Shown here: one piece after another, positions 34,008 to 44,729 of the stretch
How positions within the stretch are numbered: the first letter of the stretch is position 1
Layout: the number at the start of each line of letters is the position of its first letter
Source: Centroberyx gerrardi
Lineage: Eukaryota; Chordata; Actinopteri; Beryciformes; Berycidae
DNA length: 64,000 nucleotides
Assembly: GCF_048128805.1 (NCBI RefSeq)
Contig: NC_135999.1
Span: 25,908,659 to 25,972,658, forward strand
Direction: 5' to 3'
Notes under the pieces: model-generated
What the model was told of the DNA's origin: nothing
Database searches by the model: none
What the model saw: the letters and a program-made list of their open reading frames with translations, nothing else
Translations under genes and position numbers: made by a program

Positions 34008-35748
34008 ACTAGGATGTTGTCGGGGGCCGACAGCAAGGGTATATCCCCAAAATTCCCCAATCCTCAGGGCCCCATTAAGTCAAATGTATTAAAAAGCCAT
34101 TCAATAATCACACAATAAGACTCCAGGGTTAATCTTCCCAATTATATTGGTTGTATGTCCCAACTATTTTTATTTCGCCAAATAATACAATTTTTCCTTC
34201 TGGGCTAATCTAAAGTTAATTATGTTATTATTACTCCTAAACACTGCACAATTAATGGATATAATCCTCTAGGGATTGTCTCCCCAATAATAAAGGGTAT
34301 GTACCATAACTATTTTTTAACACTCAATAATAAATTGCTGTACTGGGTTCATGCCAGTACAGCAGCCAGAGCTGAAACGTGGAAGTTTGCATTAAGATTA
34401 CTGTCAGTTTTGTCATATTAGGCTGTTGAGCCATCAGGCCCCAAGCTATCAAGTTCTGATACTGAAGAATTTAACAGCAAGTTAAAAGGTGTCAATATCC
34501 AACTTCGTATTGGCTTTGCTGTGTTTAACTGTACACTCAAAATGCTGCTGTTGGGCAAAATCTGGTCGGATCTGTATGGAAATGCATGTTCCACAGAGGT
34601 TGGAACATGATTACCAAGTTTCATAGCGATTGGGTGAAATTCTGTTTCACTAATTTCCCACTTTCACTAATGACGACCAAACTTCAGATTTTGACTAGGC
34701 CATGGTCCATGTGCACCGAATTTCGTGCAATTTCATTAATTGGATTAGGAGATACAGTTTTCTGGCCTTTGTGGTACCCCCTATTGGTCAATATTTGAAT
34801 GGCTTTGCACACATGTTCATTCATTATGTGTGAACATGTTGTCCAAGTTTCATGATGATCGGACCATCTATCATAAAGTTATAACAATTTAGCTTACAGG
34901 CCACACCTCCTTCACAACTCTAAGAGTTAATATCATCAAAACTACAGTAGATATCAACCATCTATAAACAAAATTTAAAGAGCGTAGGACCATAGATGCT
35001 ACTGACCGATTTTGTCAATCGGTCAAGCGGTGTAGGAGGAGATGTTAAAAATGTGTTTTTCAGATAATTCAAAATATCTAAAAAAAATTCCAGGCGAACC
35101 TTGAGGGTCCTTTTGGCAAATTTGTAGAGTATGGTTGGGTGGACATGTGTACCAAGTTTCATGTAAATCGGACAAACGGTGTGGGAGATACAGCCCTTTA
35201 AACCTTTTAGTTTTTGACCTTTAATTATAGCGCCACCATCAGGACGTTGGGGGTTATATTTCTTGTGGATCTAATTGAAGCCATACTAGACCATGGTGCA
35301 AAGTTTCATGGCTCTAGCATTTACCATCTTGCGGGAAATTGAGCCCAAACAGAAAAACAATAATAATAGAAAAAAGTAACAGTACAAAAATTAATTGATT
35401 AATTTATTAATAATAATCACAGAAAGTGCAAACTTCATACAAATCTCCATAATTGTCTGAACAATTCTCTTGACAAATTTCAATACAATATAATACACCA
35501 TTGGTGAGATATGGGTCCAAATAGCATCGCGATTAATTTAATCAGTTAATTAATAATAGTTATTATAATCATAAACATATCAAAATCAATAGAGTTCTTC
35601 CTCTAGGGGTCATCAATGTCCATACCAAATTTGAAAAGATTCTTATAAAAACTGTTCAAGTTATCGCGTTCACACGAAGGATCTGCGGCGGACGCGGCGG
35701 CGGGTGGGGTGACTCCATAATATCCCAGAAACTCATTTCGAGGATATA
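34008..35748. mobile_element. Unclassified 1.74-kb non-coding insertion in gene 3 intron
   Basis: Sequence absent from gene 2, where the flanks join directly (AACTCAA|ATGACAG near 18650). It contains recurrent motifs such as CAAGTTTCATAGCGATTGG, CAAGTTTCATGTAAATCGG and GCAAAGTTTCATGGCTC, and ends with a GC-rich GGCGGACGCGGCGGCGGG block. No long open frame, no clear terminal inverted repeat and no obvious target duplication. It resembles dispersed non-coding repeats seen in fish genomes. Class unknown. Confidence 0.7.
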
Positions 35749-36336
35749 ATGACAGTAAATGTTAGAAGCAGACTGAAACAGCTTTTTATAGCTCAGTGTA
35801 AACACATAGGTTTGGACTAATAATGAACTAAGGACCATCTGGGATAAGCAAGAAGCTTGGCATTTATACTCACCAGGCAGTTGCTCTCAACAAGAAGTGT
35901 TCTCAGTCAAATTTTCAGGTTAAATCAAGATTACATTGAAATTAAAATTTATAGATTCATTGAATTAGTTATGTTTGCACTATCTCCAATTTGAATAAAT
36001 GGGTCATTCCTAGATTGTGGAGGCATTTCAGTCCCCAGGACAAATCCTGTTAGGTTTGGTCTTAAATGCAAAGAAATGCAAATTCCAAATAGATTTTCAT
36101 ATATGTTTAGACCAGATTTATCATACAAATGATTAACAATTTTTTATGCACTTTGAGCACTTTGCTTGCAGTGGTGGGAGGGTGACTGAGTCAAGTGTTG
36201 TGTGCTTGCTGTAGTGGAGCATTGTTCTCACACTTCTATTTATTAATCTTCTTCTGCTCAAATTTTATCCTCTAACTATTTCTGCATACTTTAACCTAAA
36301 GACTCCAGAGAATCAAGAGACTCTTTTTTTACTTTT

Positions 36337-36379
<43 letters not shown>

Positions 36380-36637
36380 GCTATTACTACTACTAGTACA
36401 ACTACTACTGCTACTACTACTAGTACAGCTACTACTGGTACTACAATTACTACTACTACTACTGCTACAACTACTGCTACTATTACTACAGCTACTGCTG
36501 TAACTAACATTACTACTAGGCTACTGCTACTACTACTGCTAATGCTAGTACTTCTACCTCTGCTAGTGCTGTTACTACTACAACTGTAACTGCAAGTACT
36601 ACTGCTACCAATTCTACTACAACTATACTACTACTAC

Positions 36638-36668
<31 letters not shown>

Positions 36669-36690
36669 GCTACTACTACTACTACTACTA
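36337..36690. repeat. (ACT)n trinucleotide tract
   Basis: Counterpart of 19240-19560, with a different number and arrangement of units. Intronic, non-coding. Confidence 0.95.
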
Positions 36691-37469
36691 CTGCTATACT
36701 GCTCACACACCAGAGACACATGCAGCTCTCCACCTCTCCCTCTGTTAATAACTTGAAGAGTTGTTAAAAAACAATTCATTGTCTTTGTTTTACTTCAGTA
36801 TTCATGCTGATTGTAAAATGTATTCTTTTACACTACTGATATTATCTGGCAAATGAAATGTTCTCATGATTTGCAGATAAGAGCAGGGTAAGAAAATACC
36901 TTACATCAAAGAAATGGGCAGTTTTTGGTGTTTTGTCCATCTTGGGAATGCTGTCCACCCTGTTATACTTACATCCACCCTGTTATGTTGGTATTTTAAT
37001 TTGATTTATTTTAATTTGATATTGTCAAATATCAGGCATAGCTGTGTGTTTTACTCAATATCCACTATTTTAGAATAAATTAAATAATAAATGACCTGGT
37101 TAAAGTAAGGGACACAAGATCTCCAAGAAAAGGTAATTCTAAAAGTACATATACACTGAAAACAATTTCAGACAGATATGTCAGTGTCCTTAACAAGGTG
37201 GGCTTATCTCATGGTTCACATGTTAAAAACATACCTATATTTTGTATGCTTGGCTTGACCAATACTTTTTTCAACAAGTCAAAAAATGTCATTCAAGTGA
37301 TAAAACTTAAAAAGAATGGGAAATCTTTATTTTATAGAAGTTGTGATGGCCAAATGGCACCCCAACCTAGGAATGACCTGAATCATACTCTACAGAAAGG
37401 TCTGTCTGATTATCAATGCTACACAATCCTTTCCCATCAGATTTAACTTTGTCTTTCTTTCCAATTTAG

Positions 37470-38574
37470 TCACGTTGTGCAGATCCCATACCGCCAGAAG
37501 ACACCTTGGCTTCAATCCAGATTCCAGTTCCTGCTCATGCTTAGTGTAATCATCCTCATCCCCCTCCTCTACTATGCTCAGTCCAGCAAGTCTCTGTCAT
37601 GGTGGGAGAGCTTTCCTCTAAATGTGCACTATAATAGGATTGCCAATATGATCCACTGGATAAATCAACCCACAATTTACAAACCAACTCCAACCGAGGG
37701 AGTGAAAACAACAACCTTGAAAATACCTACTGTCATTCAGTACCACTTAGCCTACCCACGCAACTACCACTTTATCATGGACGACACAGAGGCGTGTAAG
37801 ACCAAGACCCCTTTCCTGGTTCTGATGGTTCCGGTGGCGCCCGGTGAGGTGGCTGCTCGGGACGCCATCCGGAAGACATGGGGCAACGAGAGCCTGGTTC
37901 AGGGTGAGCTGGTCCAGACTCTCTTCCTGCTGGGCCTCCCTGGAGGAGCCGATGCTGAGCAGCAGCAGGAGAAGCTCAAACAGGAGAACCTGCAGCACCA
38001 CGACCTGATCCAGAGCAACTTCATGGACACTTACCTCAATCTGACCATCAAAACCATGGTGATCATGGACTGGCTGGCCACCCGCTGCCCTACGGCGGCC
38101 TATGCTATGAAGATCGACTCAGACATGTTCCTGAACATTGACAATCTGGTGATCATGCTGCAAAAGCCCGGCATCCCCAAGCTGAACTACCTGACGGGGA
38201 TGATAAAGTGGAACATGGAAGTCATCCGCTCAAACGACTCCAAATGGTACGTTCCAGAAGAACTGTACCCGGATCCCCTTTACCCACCCTACACCCTGGG
38301 CATGGGATACCTATTCTCCAATGATCTTGCAGAGAAATTTGTGGAGGAGTCAAAGTTTATCAAGCCTTTTAATATAGAGGACGCCTATATTGGCATGTGC
38401 ATGAAAAGGCTGGGACTTGCGCCCACCTCTCCTCCAAATCCCTCCCAGTTCAAGGCCTACAACACAGTATACAATCGCTGTGAATTCTCCCAAATCATCA
38501 CCTACATTCTTGGGTCTGCAGATAAGTTGGTGAAATACTGGACAGACTTGAAGAAGCCTGGTTCACCTTGTTAG
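37470..38574 (+). CDS. Gene 3 terminal exon: beta-1,3-galactosyltransferase (GT31, B3GALT1/2/5-like)
   Basis: Frame from GTG 37477 after acceptor 37468-37469; predicted 382 aa with exon 1. All family motifs are kept: RDAIRKTW, DSDMFLN, GMGYLFS, EDAYIGMC, PGSPC end. The anchor and stem match gene 2 except for a nine-residue deletion and several substitutions. In the catalytic domain most differences from genes 1 and 2 fall within about 100 bp after the DxD motif (38200-38300): IKWNMEVIRSNDSKW for LMWNRPVIRSKNSKW, EELYP for EEMYP, YPPY for YPTY. Further changes are TKTP, LMVP, LAEK and ADKL. YPPY, TP and LMVP agree with gene 4. The cluster may alter acceptor choice or mark conversion from another paralogue. 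Confidence 0.92.
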
Positions 38575-40085
38575 CACAAGGATTACTACAGGCGCACTGA
38601 GAAAGCATATGAGTGAAAGGGGTCAGACGGCAGGGAATGGGGATGTGAAGTTATTATTAGATTTTCAACTGTATTGGTCGCTGGTGAAAAACTGGAATAT
38701 AATGGGGTGTTACTGGCTGGTTCCAAAAATATTGAGATGTCACATAACAGAAGACCATTATATAATTAATTCCATCGTCGTTTCAGGAATAAGAAGTAGG
38801 ATAACCACATGGAGGTTTACATAAATTTCTGACCGACTGTACCATGAAAGACTATGGATTTACTGGAGGAACAGTTTACATTGATTTTGAATGTCATTTT
38901 GAATACTTTTTGTTGATTCTTTGTATTCACAAATTCCTCAGGGATACCCAGAAAAAATATTTTATCGAGGGAGAGTTTATTATTCCTAAAATGGTAAAGT
39001 AAGGGGCAAATGTGAGAAGTGTAATCACATACTATGATTTAAGTAACAAAGGAAACAGAGCACTAAAAATAACACATACATATTTTTTACAAACAGATTT
39101 CCAAGCATCCATGAAAAAACATACAGGACCTAAAAGTTATTTAAACTATCAAACTCCTTATTGCACCACTTTATGTCACATTTTCTTTGATTTTCTTCCA
39201 GGACAGTAGAGAGCACATGGTTTATAACTAGGTGTAATCAAATCCAAGAACAGGTTTTATGATGCAGCACAATGTTGTTTCTGGACAAGCCTGGCGGGTC
39301 AGCCATTCCTCTAGCCTGCAGCAGGCTTGTTGGTAAAATGCAGTGTCTGCTGCAAAAGTGTAAGCTTTTAAATAACTAACATCATCACTATCAATCAACA
39401 TGAAACTTTTTATTTTTAAGACAGTATTCAAAAATATTTTTTTGTTAACTTATTAATTGTAGAAAGACTGTTTACAATGATCTGGTCCTCCATGAGAGCT
39501 ATCAATGGCGAAACAACAATGAAAATAGGGTTCTTGACTGGGGAAATCTTCTTGGCTACAAACGGAGCTAACTGATAAATCAAGCTGACTGCCGAATCCA
39601 TTCGGAAGAAAGGCTAAAACATAATCTCCTTGAAGAAAAGCTTTCAGAGCTGACTTTTGTTAGTTTTTTAAGGATTTTATGTTGTCCATTTCAGACAAAG
39701 CTGATTCCAAAGCTGCTTTGATTAAACTATCCGCATTGTGCCAGACAGATCTTGTGCAGAATGTAGTCACAATGGAGTCACACAAGCCTAGCTGGTTTCA
39801 CGAGGCTAGGACATAGTTGGACAAACCACATTTTCATGGGGTTAGTTCCTCTTGACAACTGAAAAACATGTTTGACATGTGGAGAATGTAGACTCTAACA
39901 GTCACATTAGAATCAATCCAGGTTAATGGCTTCCCAAAGACAACCATTGCAGTATTAGTATCATGTAATCAATTAAACTGCATGATATCCATCATATCAG
40001 AGGTGGATAACACTGACTGTTTTTCTTAAAAAAGAAAAACAACAACAACAATATTGGTTTGATGCATCAGCAGACTGATATATCA
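38575..40085. other. 3' flank of gene 3
   Basis: The first 450 bases align loosely with the flank after the relic at 40125 (for example TTGATTCTTTGTATTCACAA against ATGATTCTGTGATCACAA and CTCAGGGATA in both), showing that gene 3 and the relic were duplicated together with their flanks. No gene found. Confidence 0.6.
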
Positions 40086-40124
40086 GTCTAACCCTAATAT
40101 TAACTTTGTCTTTCTTATTTCCAG

Positions 40125-40616
40125 TTTTGTCAACTTGTGTTGAACCCATACTGTTACAAAACCTTTGTTTCACTATATATTCAACTTCCTGATCCTCATC
40201 CTCTATACTCTATCCAGCAACTCTCTGTCATGGTGGGAGAGCTTTCCTCTACTAACTCAGGATTGTCAATAGGAGCCATGGGATGAATAATACGCCTTCT
40301 CCTGTCTGAACCAAAGAGTTTATAAACCAAATCAAACCCATGGAGTGAAAAAGACTACCTTGAACAGCAGAGACAGTGAGGAAATGTACCTGGATCCCCT
40401 CTACCATAACTACACGCCGGGCATGGGATACCTATTCTCTAATGATCTTCACCAGAAATTTGTGGAGATCTCAAAGTTTATCAAGCCTTTTAATTTGCGC
40501 CTCCAAATCCCTCCCAGTTCACTTGATATAAAATCGCTGTGAATCCTCCCCTGTCATCACCTACTCAGTTGGTGAAATACTGGACAGACCTGAAGAAGCC
40601 TGGCTCACCTTGTTAG
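40125..40616 (+). pseudogene. Collapsed beta-1,3-galactosyltransferase terminal exon (fifth copy)
   Basis: Preserves the splice acceptor (tttcttatttccag), the stem signature TCTCTGTCATGGTGGGAGAG, then jumps to GAGGAAATGTACCTGGATCC and GGGCATGGGATACCTATTCT, and ends AAGAAGCCTGGCTCACCTTG followed by TAG. Two internal deletions remove the whole first part of the catalytic domain (RxAIRKTW and the DSD motif) and later the EDAYIGMC segment. Frameshifts occur in the stem, and the GTG/HVV region is altered. No matching first exon was found upstream. Clearly non-functional. Confidence 0.92.
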
Positions 40617-41094
40617 CACAAGGATTACTACAGGTACACTTGGAGTTTGGAGTTCACAACGGTCATGCTGGCTGTGGTGTAATCTGATGTACGTCATGCA
40701 ATATTAATGTTTTCTCCACCCTCCTGAATGCATTCGTCAATATAGGGATTTTCAAGTTGAGGTGTGGAAACTATGCTGTCTTTCAACGCTGACGCAGAGC
40801 AGTAAAGTCATGGTGATTATTGTAATAAATCTTTTATGAGTAATGCCATTGGCATGGGGACGTTTTAAGGTAGTATTTGATTTTTCAAAGACTGTTTTAA
40901 CTGAGCAGTTTACAATTGTTTAAAAGCCATTTTCAGTACTTTGTGATGATTCTGTGATCACAAATTGCTCAGGGATATGCACCAAAAATGACTCTACATA
41001 GGTAAAATTCTATCATTCCTGAAAGTGGCACATGTGAGAAAAGGGCAAATGGTTTCCAAATACTGTTTTTTCTTATAAGAACATTTATGTCTCT

Positions 41095-41165
41095 TAGATA
41101 AGATAAGATAAGATAATACTTTATTGTCCGTTCTCACAGAAATTTGTCTTGCCTGACATGCTCCA
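41095..41165. repeat. (GATAA)n tract with LINE/SINE-like tail
   Basis: AGATAAGATAAGATAAGATA is followed by ATACTTTATTGTCCGTTC and CAGAAATTTGTCTTG. A tail of this form (repeat unit plus TTTATTG..AATTTGTCTT) is common at the ends of fish retroposons. A similar TTTATTGAC..GGAATTTGTCTT is at 51850-51895. Confidence 0.5.
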
Positions 41166-41419
41166 ACAATCATTAAAAGTACATGATACAACATTGAAAA
41201 AAACATCAACAAAAAACACTTCACCAAGAAGACATCATCATGACATGACAGTATTGAACAAACACCTCATCAGAATGACATAATACAGTAGACGTGACAC
41301 CTGCTGAAAAAAAAAAAAGTATACAGCCATAAGTGCTTTGAGAGGAAGTATTTACAATGCAATGTTTGAACTGCTGAATTGACTGCTTCAAACCAGCAGG
41401 GTCAGCCATCCCTTTTGCC

Positions 41420-41676
41420 AATAGGCCCTTTTCACATTCTGTTTCTCAATGTTTCTGCACTGAGAAACCGGTGCATTACAACTTCCTGTTGCCAGCTGTG
41501 GCCTTCACTAAATCACTCCACAATGTGCCCAAAATGTTTTATTTGTTACATTATGTATCTAGTGCTAGTAACCATTACAATTTAGTTTTTTTGTTGGTCG
41601 CAAAAAGAAACTTGCCACAGGAAGTTGCAATGCACCGATTTAGCTGTTACCATGACGATGTGAAAAGGGCCTATTG
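41420..41676. mobile_element. MITE, same family as 26094-26540
   Basis: Terminal inverted repeats CAATAGGCCCTTTTCACAT and ATGTGAAAAGGGCCTATTG are perfect over 19 bp. The interior contains AACCGGTGCATTACAACTTC and GCCACAGGAAGTTGCAATGC as in the 26-kb copy. 257 bp, non-coding. It lies about 0.8 kb after the relic galactosyltransferase, a position similar to that in the flanks of genes 1 and 2. Confidence 0.8.
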
Positions 41677-41851
41677 TTGGGATTGACAGTGACACTGTAA
41701 AATTTTGGGTGAAAGGTTGTAGGCTAAGTACTGTATAAGCCCAAGTGAAGGTGTGTTGTTGTAGTGTAGGTACGTACATGTCTGATTAGTGTTGAGAACG
41801 GGCATGTTGGGGTTGACTCGTCCTGTTAAGCCTTCTGGAGGCAGAGTGAGT

Positions 41852-42100
41852 TTAATTCAGCAAAACACCTGTGATGGCAGGATCTTGCCTGATAACCCCA
41901 ATGACATGTTCATTCTCATCCAACCCCATTTCCTCTAACGTCCAAGCCAGGTTTCTACATACACTCTCACCCTGAACAGCACAAGGGATAGTTACATTAG
42001 ATCCTGTGTCAATCAAACTGGATAAGGGTTTTATTTCTATTCCATTATTGTTCTGTTCTTCACTTGGGCATTTTGTGACGGGTTCCTGGGAAATATGGTT
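41852..42100 (-). pseudogene. Retropepsin-like aspartic protease fragment
   Basis: An uninterrupted minus-strand frame of about 80 codons ending at TAA (41854-41852). It reads QEPVTKCPSEEQNNNG, then IKPLSSLIDTGSNVTIPCAV, QGESVCRNLAWTLEEMGLDE, NEHVIGVIRQDPAITGVLLN. LIDTGSNVTI is a canonical aspartic-protease active-site motif (hydrophobic-D-T-G-S). There is no Met start and no recognisable gag or RT next to it, so it looks like an isolated retroelement fragment. A domesticated exon cannot be excluded. Confidence 0.55.
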
Positions 42101-43285
42101 GATATGGCAATAAAGTATTGAATCCTGAATCCAAATGAGTCATATTTTTAGAGGTTGTACTGAATACTTAGTTTCACTTTTATTTCAGTGTCATGCATTT
42201 AAGCTGCACCAGACACAAATACCTGCTGATTCAGAGGTGAATTGCTCTCACTTGAGCACAAATTTCCTAAGACACTTCATGCCTAAAGGCAATTAAATTG
42301 CGAGAGGCTGTATGTGTGGCATGATAACATGATAAAAAAAATAAATAAATTAGGAACTCTAGAGGCAGAGCCACATGTAAGCTAACCACTTTACTATCTC
42401 TGGGTACTGCAACTTCTACTGTGACTTTAAAGGTGTTATGTCATTTTGAGACATCAGCATATTTACCGTAAACAAAAAAGACAGTCACAGAGAAGCTTGG
42501 CAGGTTGTAACGGCCTCTACACTACAGTTTACACTGTGTGCCGCCTCAGATTTTGTGGGTAATCTGCCTGATTGCTTTACAGCACAAAACAGGACAAAGA
42601 CGCTTCTCTTTTAGTGCAAACAGAGCTAAAGCTTTCAGAGTTTCTCTCAATGGCAGATGGATGAATGAGTGAAAGGCCGATGGGAAAAATCACTTCCAAC
42701 ATGTTTATCCTCTTCAGTAAGGTGAAAGAGAAAACTTTTGACCAAAGATACAAAGAGTCTGGAACAGGAAGAATCAGGTTTATGGGAAATGTGGTCTTAA
42801 TTTTGAGAAACAGCAGCACTAACAATACCACTGACATGAGATAGAGGCAACCAATCATCACAACCATTGTCGAATTTGTTTATGGTAATTACACCAAGGT
42901 TTCACAATTGATTATTATCCCAACACCAGACAGACGGCTTTGTCCCTGTCTTTCTGTTTGTCATCCTACCAATTAGCTTTCATTTAATTTTTGTAATGCA
43001 GCAACTACTGTATGCGCACTCTTAAATGTGGACAGGAAATGGATAGGACATGCAGGAGTGTTCCTAACTATGCCAATTACCACACTCACACACACACACA
43101 CACACACACAGTGAGAGAGATAGAGAGAACACCGGCAACATTCAGACATACTGAATTTATAAATCACAAACATACATTCACTATTGGAAAAAAAATAAAC
43201 AAGCTTAATTGCTATCAAGCATTAAATAGAGATTACATGTGCAGAATATCTTGCTGTAATTAAAGACACCAAACAAAAAAAAAAA
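42101..43285. other. Intergenic DNA, no gene seen
   Basis: AT-rich sequence with short frames lacking motifs. Contains a CA microsatellite at about 43083-43110 followed by a GAGAGA tract. Confidence 0.6.
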
Positions 43286-43289
43286 AACT

Positions 43290-44295
43290 GTGTATACAGA
43301 GTGAGCGGCCACCAGCTGACCATAGAGATAGAACGCCACAAACAAACATGGCTTCCCAGAGAAACAAGAATCTGCCCAAACTGTGATTCAAAGAACATTG
43401 AAAACAAAGAGCATTGCCTCATGTTCGGTACAAAATATGAACTTTTAAGCGAAGATTATTTCCCCTAGTCTTGGGAAAAACACCAGATTTTAATGAACTA
43501 AAAAACTAAAAAAAAATGTCTGTTCTATTTGGAGAAAAGAGTGAGCTACTAGAACTGAGGGCCCAATATGTCACAGCATGCCATCAACTACGAAACACCG
43601 GAATTATACGCTGCCAACACAGTTTTATAGTCTCATTTCAACTTCGGATAACAACTATTCTGTAAATAGTACTGTAACTACCACTAACGCTACTATCACT
43701 ACTACTACAACTGATAGAAATACTAATTAATACTAATTCAATCAAAGTGTCATCAAGTGTTACTACATCTACTACTACAACGACTAATGCTATTACTACT
43801 ATTACTGCTGCTACAACTACTACCATTGCTACTTCTACTGTTACTACTACTTATGTCCAATTACTACAACTGCTACTAATTCTATTACCACTACTACTAC
43901 TGATGTTACTTTCACTACTGCTGATAGTACCACTATATTTTAAAACATTATGACTCAATATACATCATATATATGACATCAATATATTGATTATTACTTT
44001 TGGCTCACAAATAAATAGCTTAAGCTCCAAATAATCAACTTTTACAGACATTCAAACTCATTGTAATGAATTCAACTTTGTAACTTTTACAACATATTTT
44101 ATTCAGAAAATGTAACATTTTCTAGTGATAATTTACTGATGTTATTGTTATTGTAGTTGTTATTGTTTAGTGATTACCGTTCCTATTTGTATTACTGCTA
44201 TCAATTATTGTTATTGTTCCTGTCTGATGTGCCGTAATTTTAATGCTTTTGCAACACATATATGCCATACTAAAGGTTGAATTTAATTGAATTAA
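43290..44295 (+). mobile_element. LINE 3' relic with cysteine motif and GAATT tail
   Basis: Reads SGHQLTIEIERHKQTWLPRE, TRICPNCDSKNIENKEHCLM, FGTKYELLSED at about 43305-43457 and, after frame breaks, FGEKSELLELRAQYVTACHQ LRNT at 43540-43600. This CxxC...EHCLMxxxxY plus LGEKxxxxxxAxxYVxACHxLR order occurs at the C-terminus of a fish LINE ORF. The tail TTGAATTTAATTGAATTAAA leads into a GA microsatellite. An ACT/GCT tract occupies 43660-43930. Related to 56080-56460. Confidence 0.65.
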
Positions 44296-44297
44296 AT

Positions 44298-44301
<4 letters not shown>

Positions 44302-44363
<62 letters not shown>
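44302..44363. repeat. (GA)n microsatellite upstream of gene 4
   Basis: Uninterrupted GA tract of about 62 bp directly after the LINE tail and about 320 bp upstream of the candidate gene 4 first exon. Confidence 0.97.
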
Positions 44364-44366
<3 letters not shown>

Positions 44367-44683
44367 CGGTCTTAACCCGATTTATACCTGCGCTCTTCTC
44401 CCCTTAATCACCCACACAGAAACAACGCAATACCGGCTCACACTGGCTTTCACAACAGTAAGGACTCCTGACAAGTGAAGAGGGAAGTGACAGAGAGACG
44501 ACTGTGTAGTGAAACTGTGGGCGGTGCTTGATGCTGGGGTTGTTGGGGTGAGTTGGCTGCTGAATGTCACAGGTGGAGTTACAGTTCAGTTTTCTTTTGT
44601 TACTTAAGTCTGTATCCATTCTGTATCTTATAAATCCGGATAGAGTTATTGGACACCCGGGACTTTAAGTTGAGGAAAAGATA

Positions 44684-44729
44684 ATGGAGAATGAAAGCGC
44701 CTTAAAAGGACGCATACAAGACACGGCAA
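44684..44729 (+). CDS. Candidate gene 4 exon 1
   Basis: ATG at 44684 (A at -3, G at +4), 15 codons MENESALKGRIQDTA plus one base A, then donor CAA|GTGAAA at 44730. Joined to the acceptor at 45540 this gives A+CT = Thr, CTC = Leu, then ATG 45546 in frame, so the result would be a 362-aa protein. The peptide and split phase differ from exon 1 of genes 1-3, so homology is not shown. The simpler reading is that this is 5' UTR and translation starts at 45546. Confidence 0.35.

Larger units (their letters stand above)
32463..37469 (+). other. Gene 3 intron 1 (proposed)
   Basis: Aligns with gene 2 intron 1 apart from the insertions in each. Holds an unclassified insert (34008-35748) and an ACT tract (36337-36690). 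The acceptor tract ctttctttccaatttag at its end is identical to those of genes 1 and 2. No further exon seen. Confidence 0.6.
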
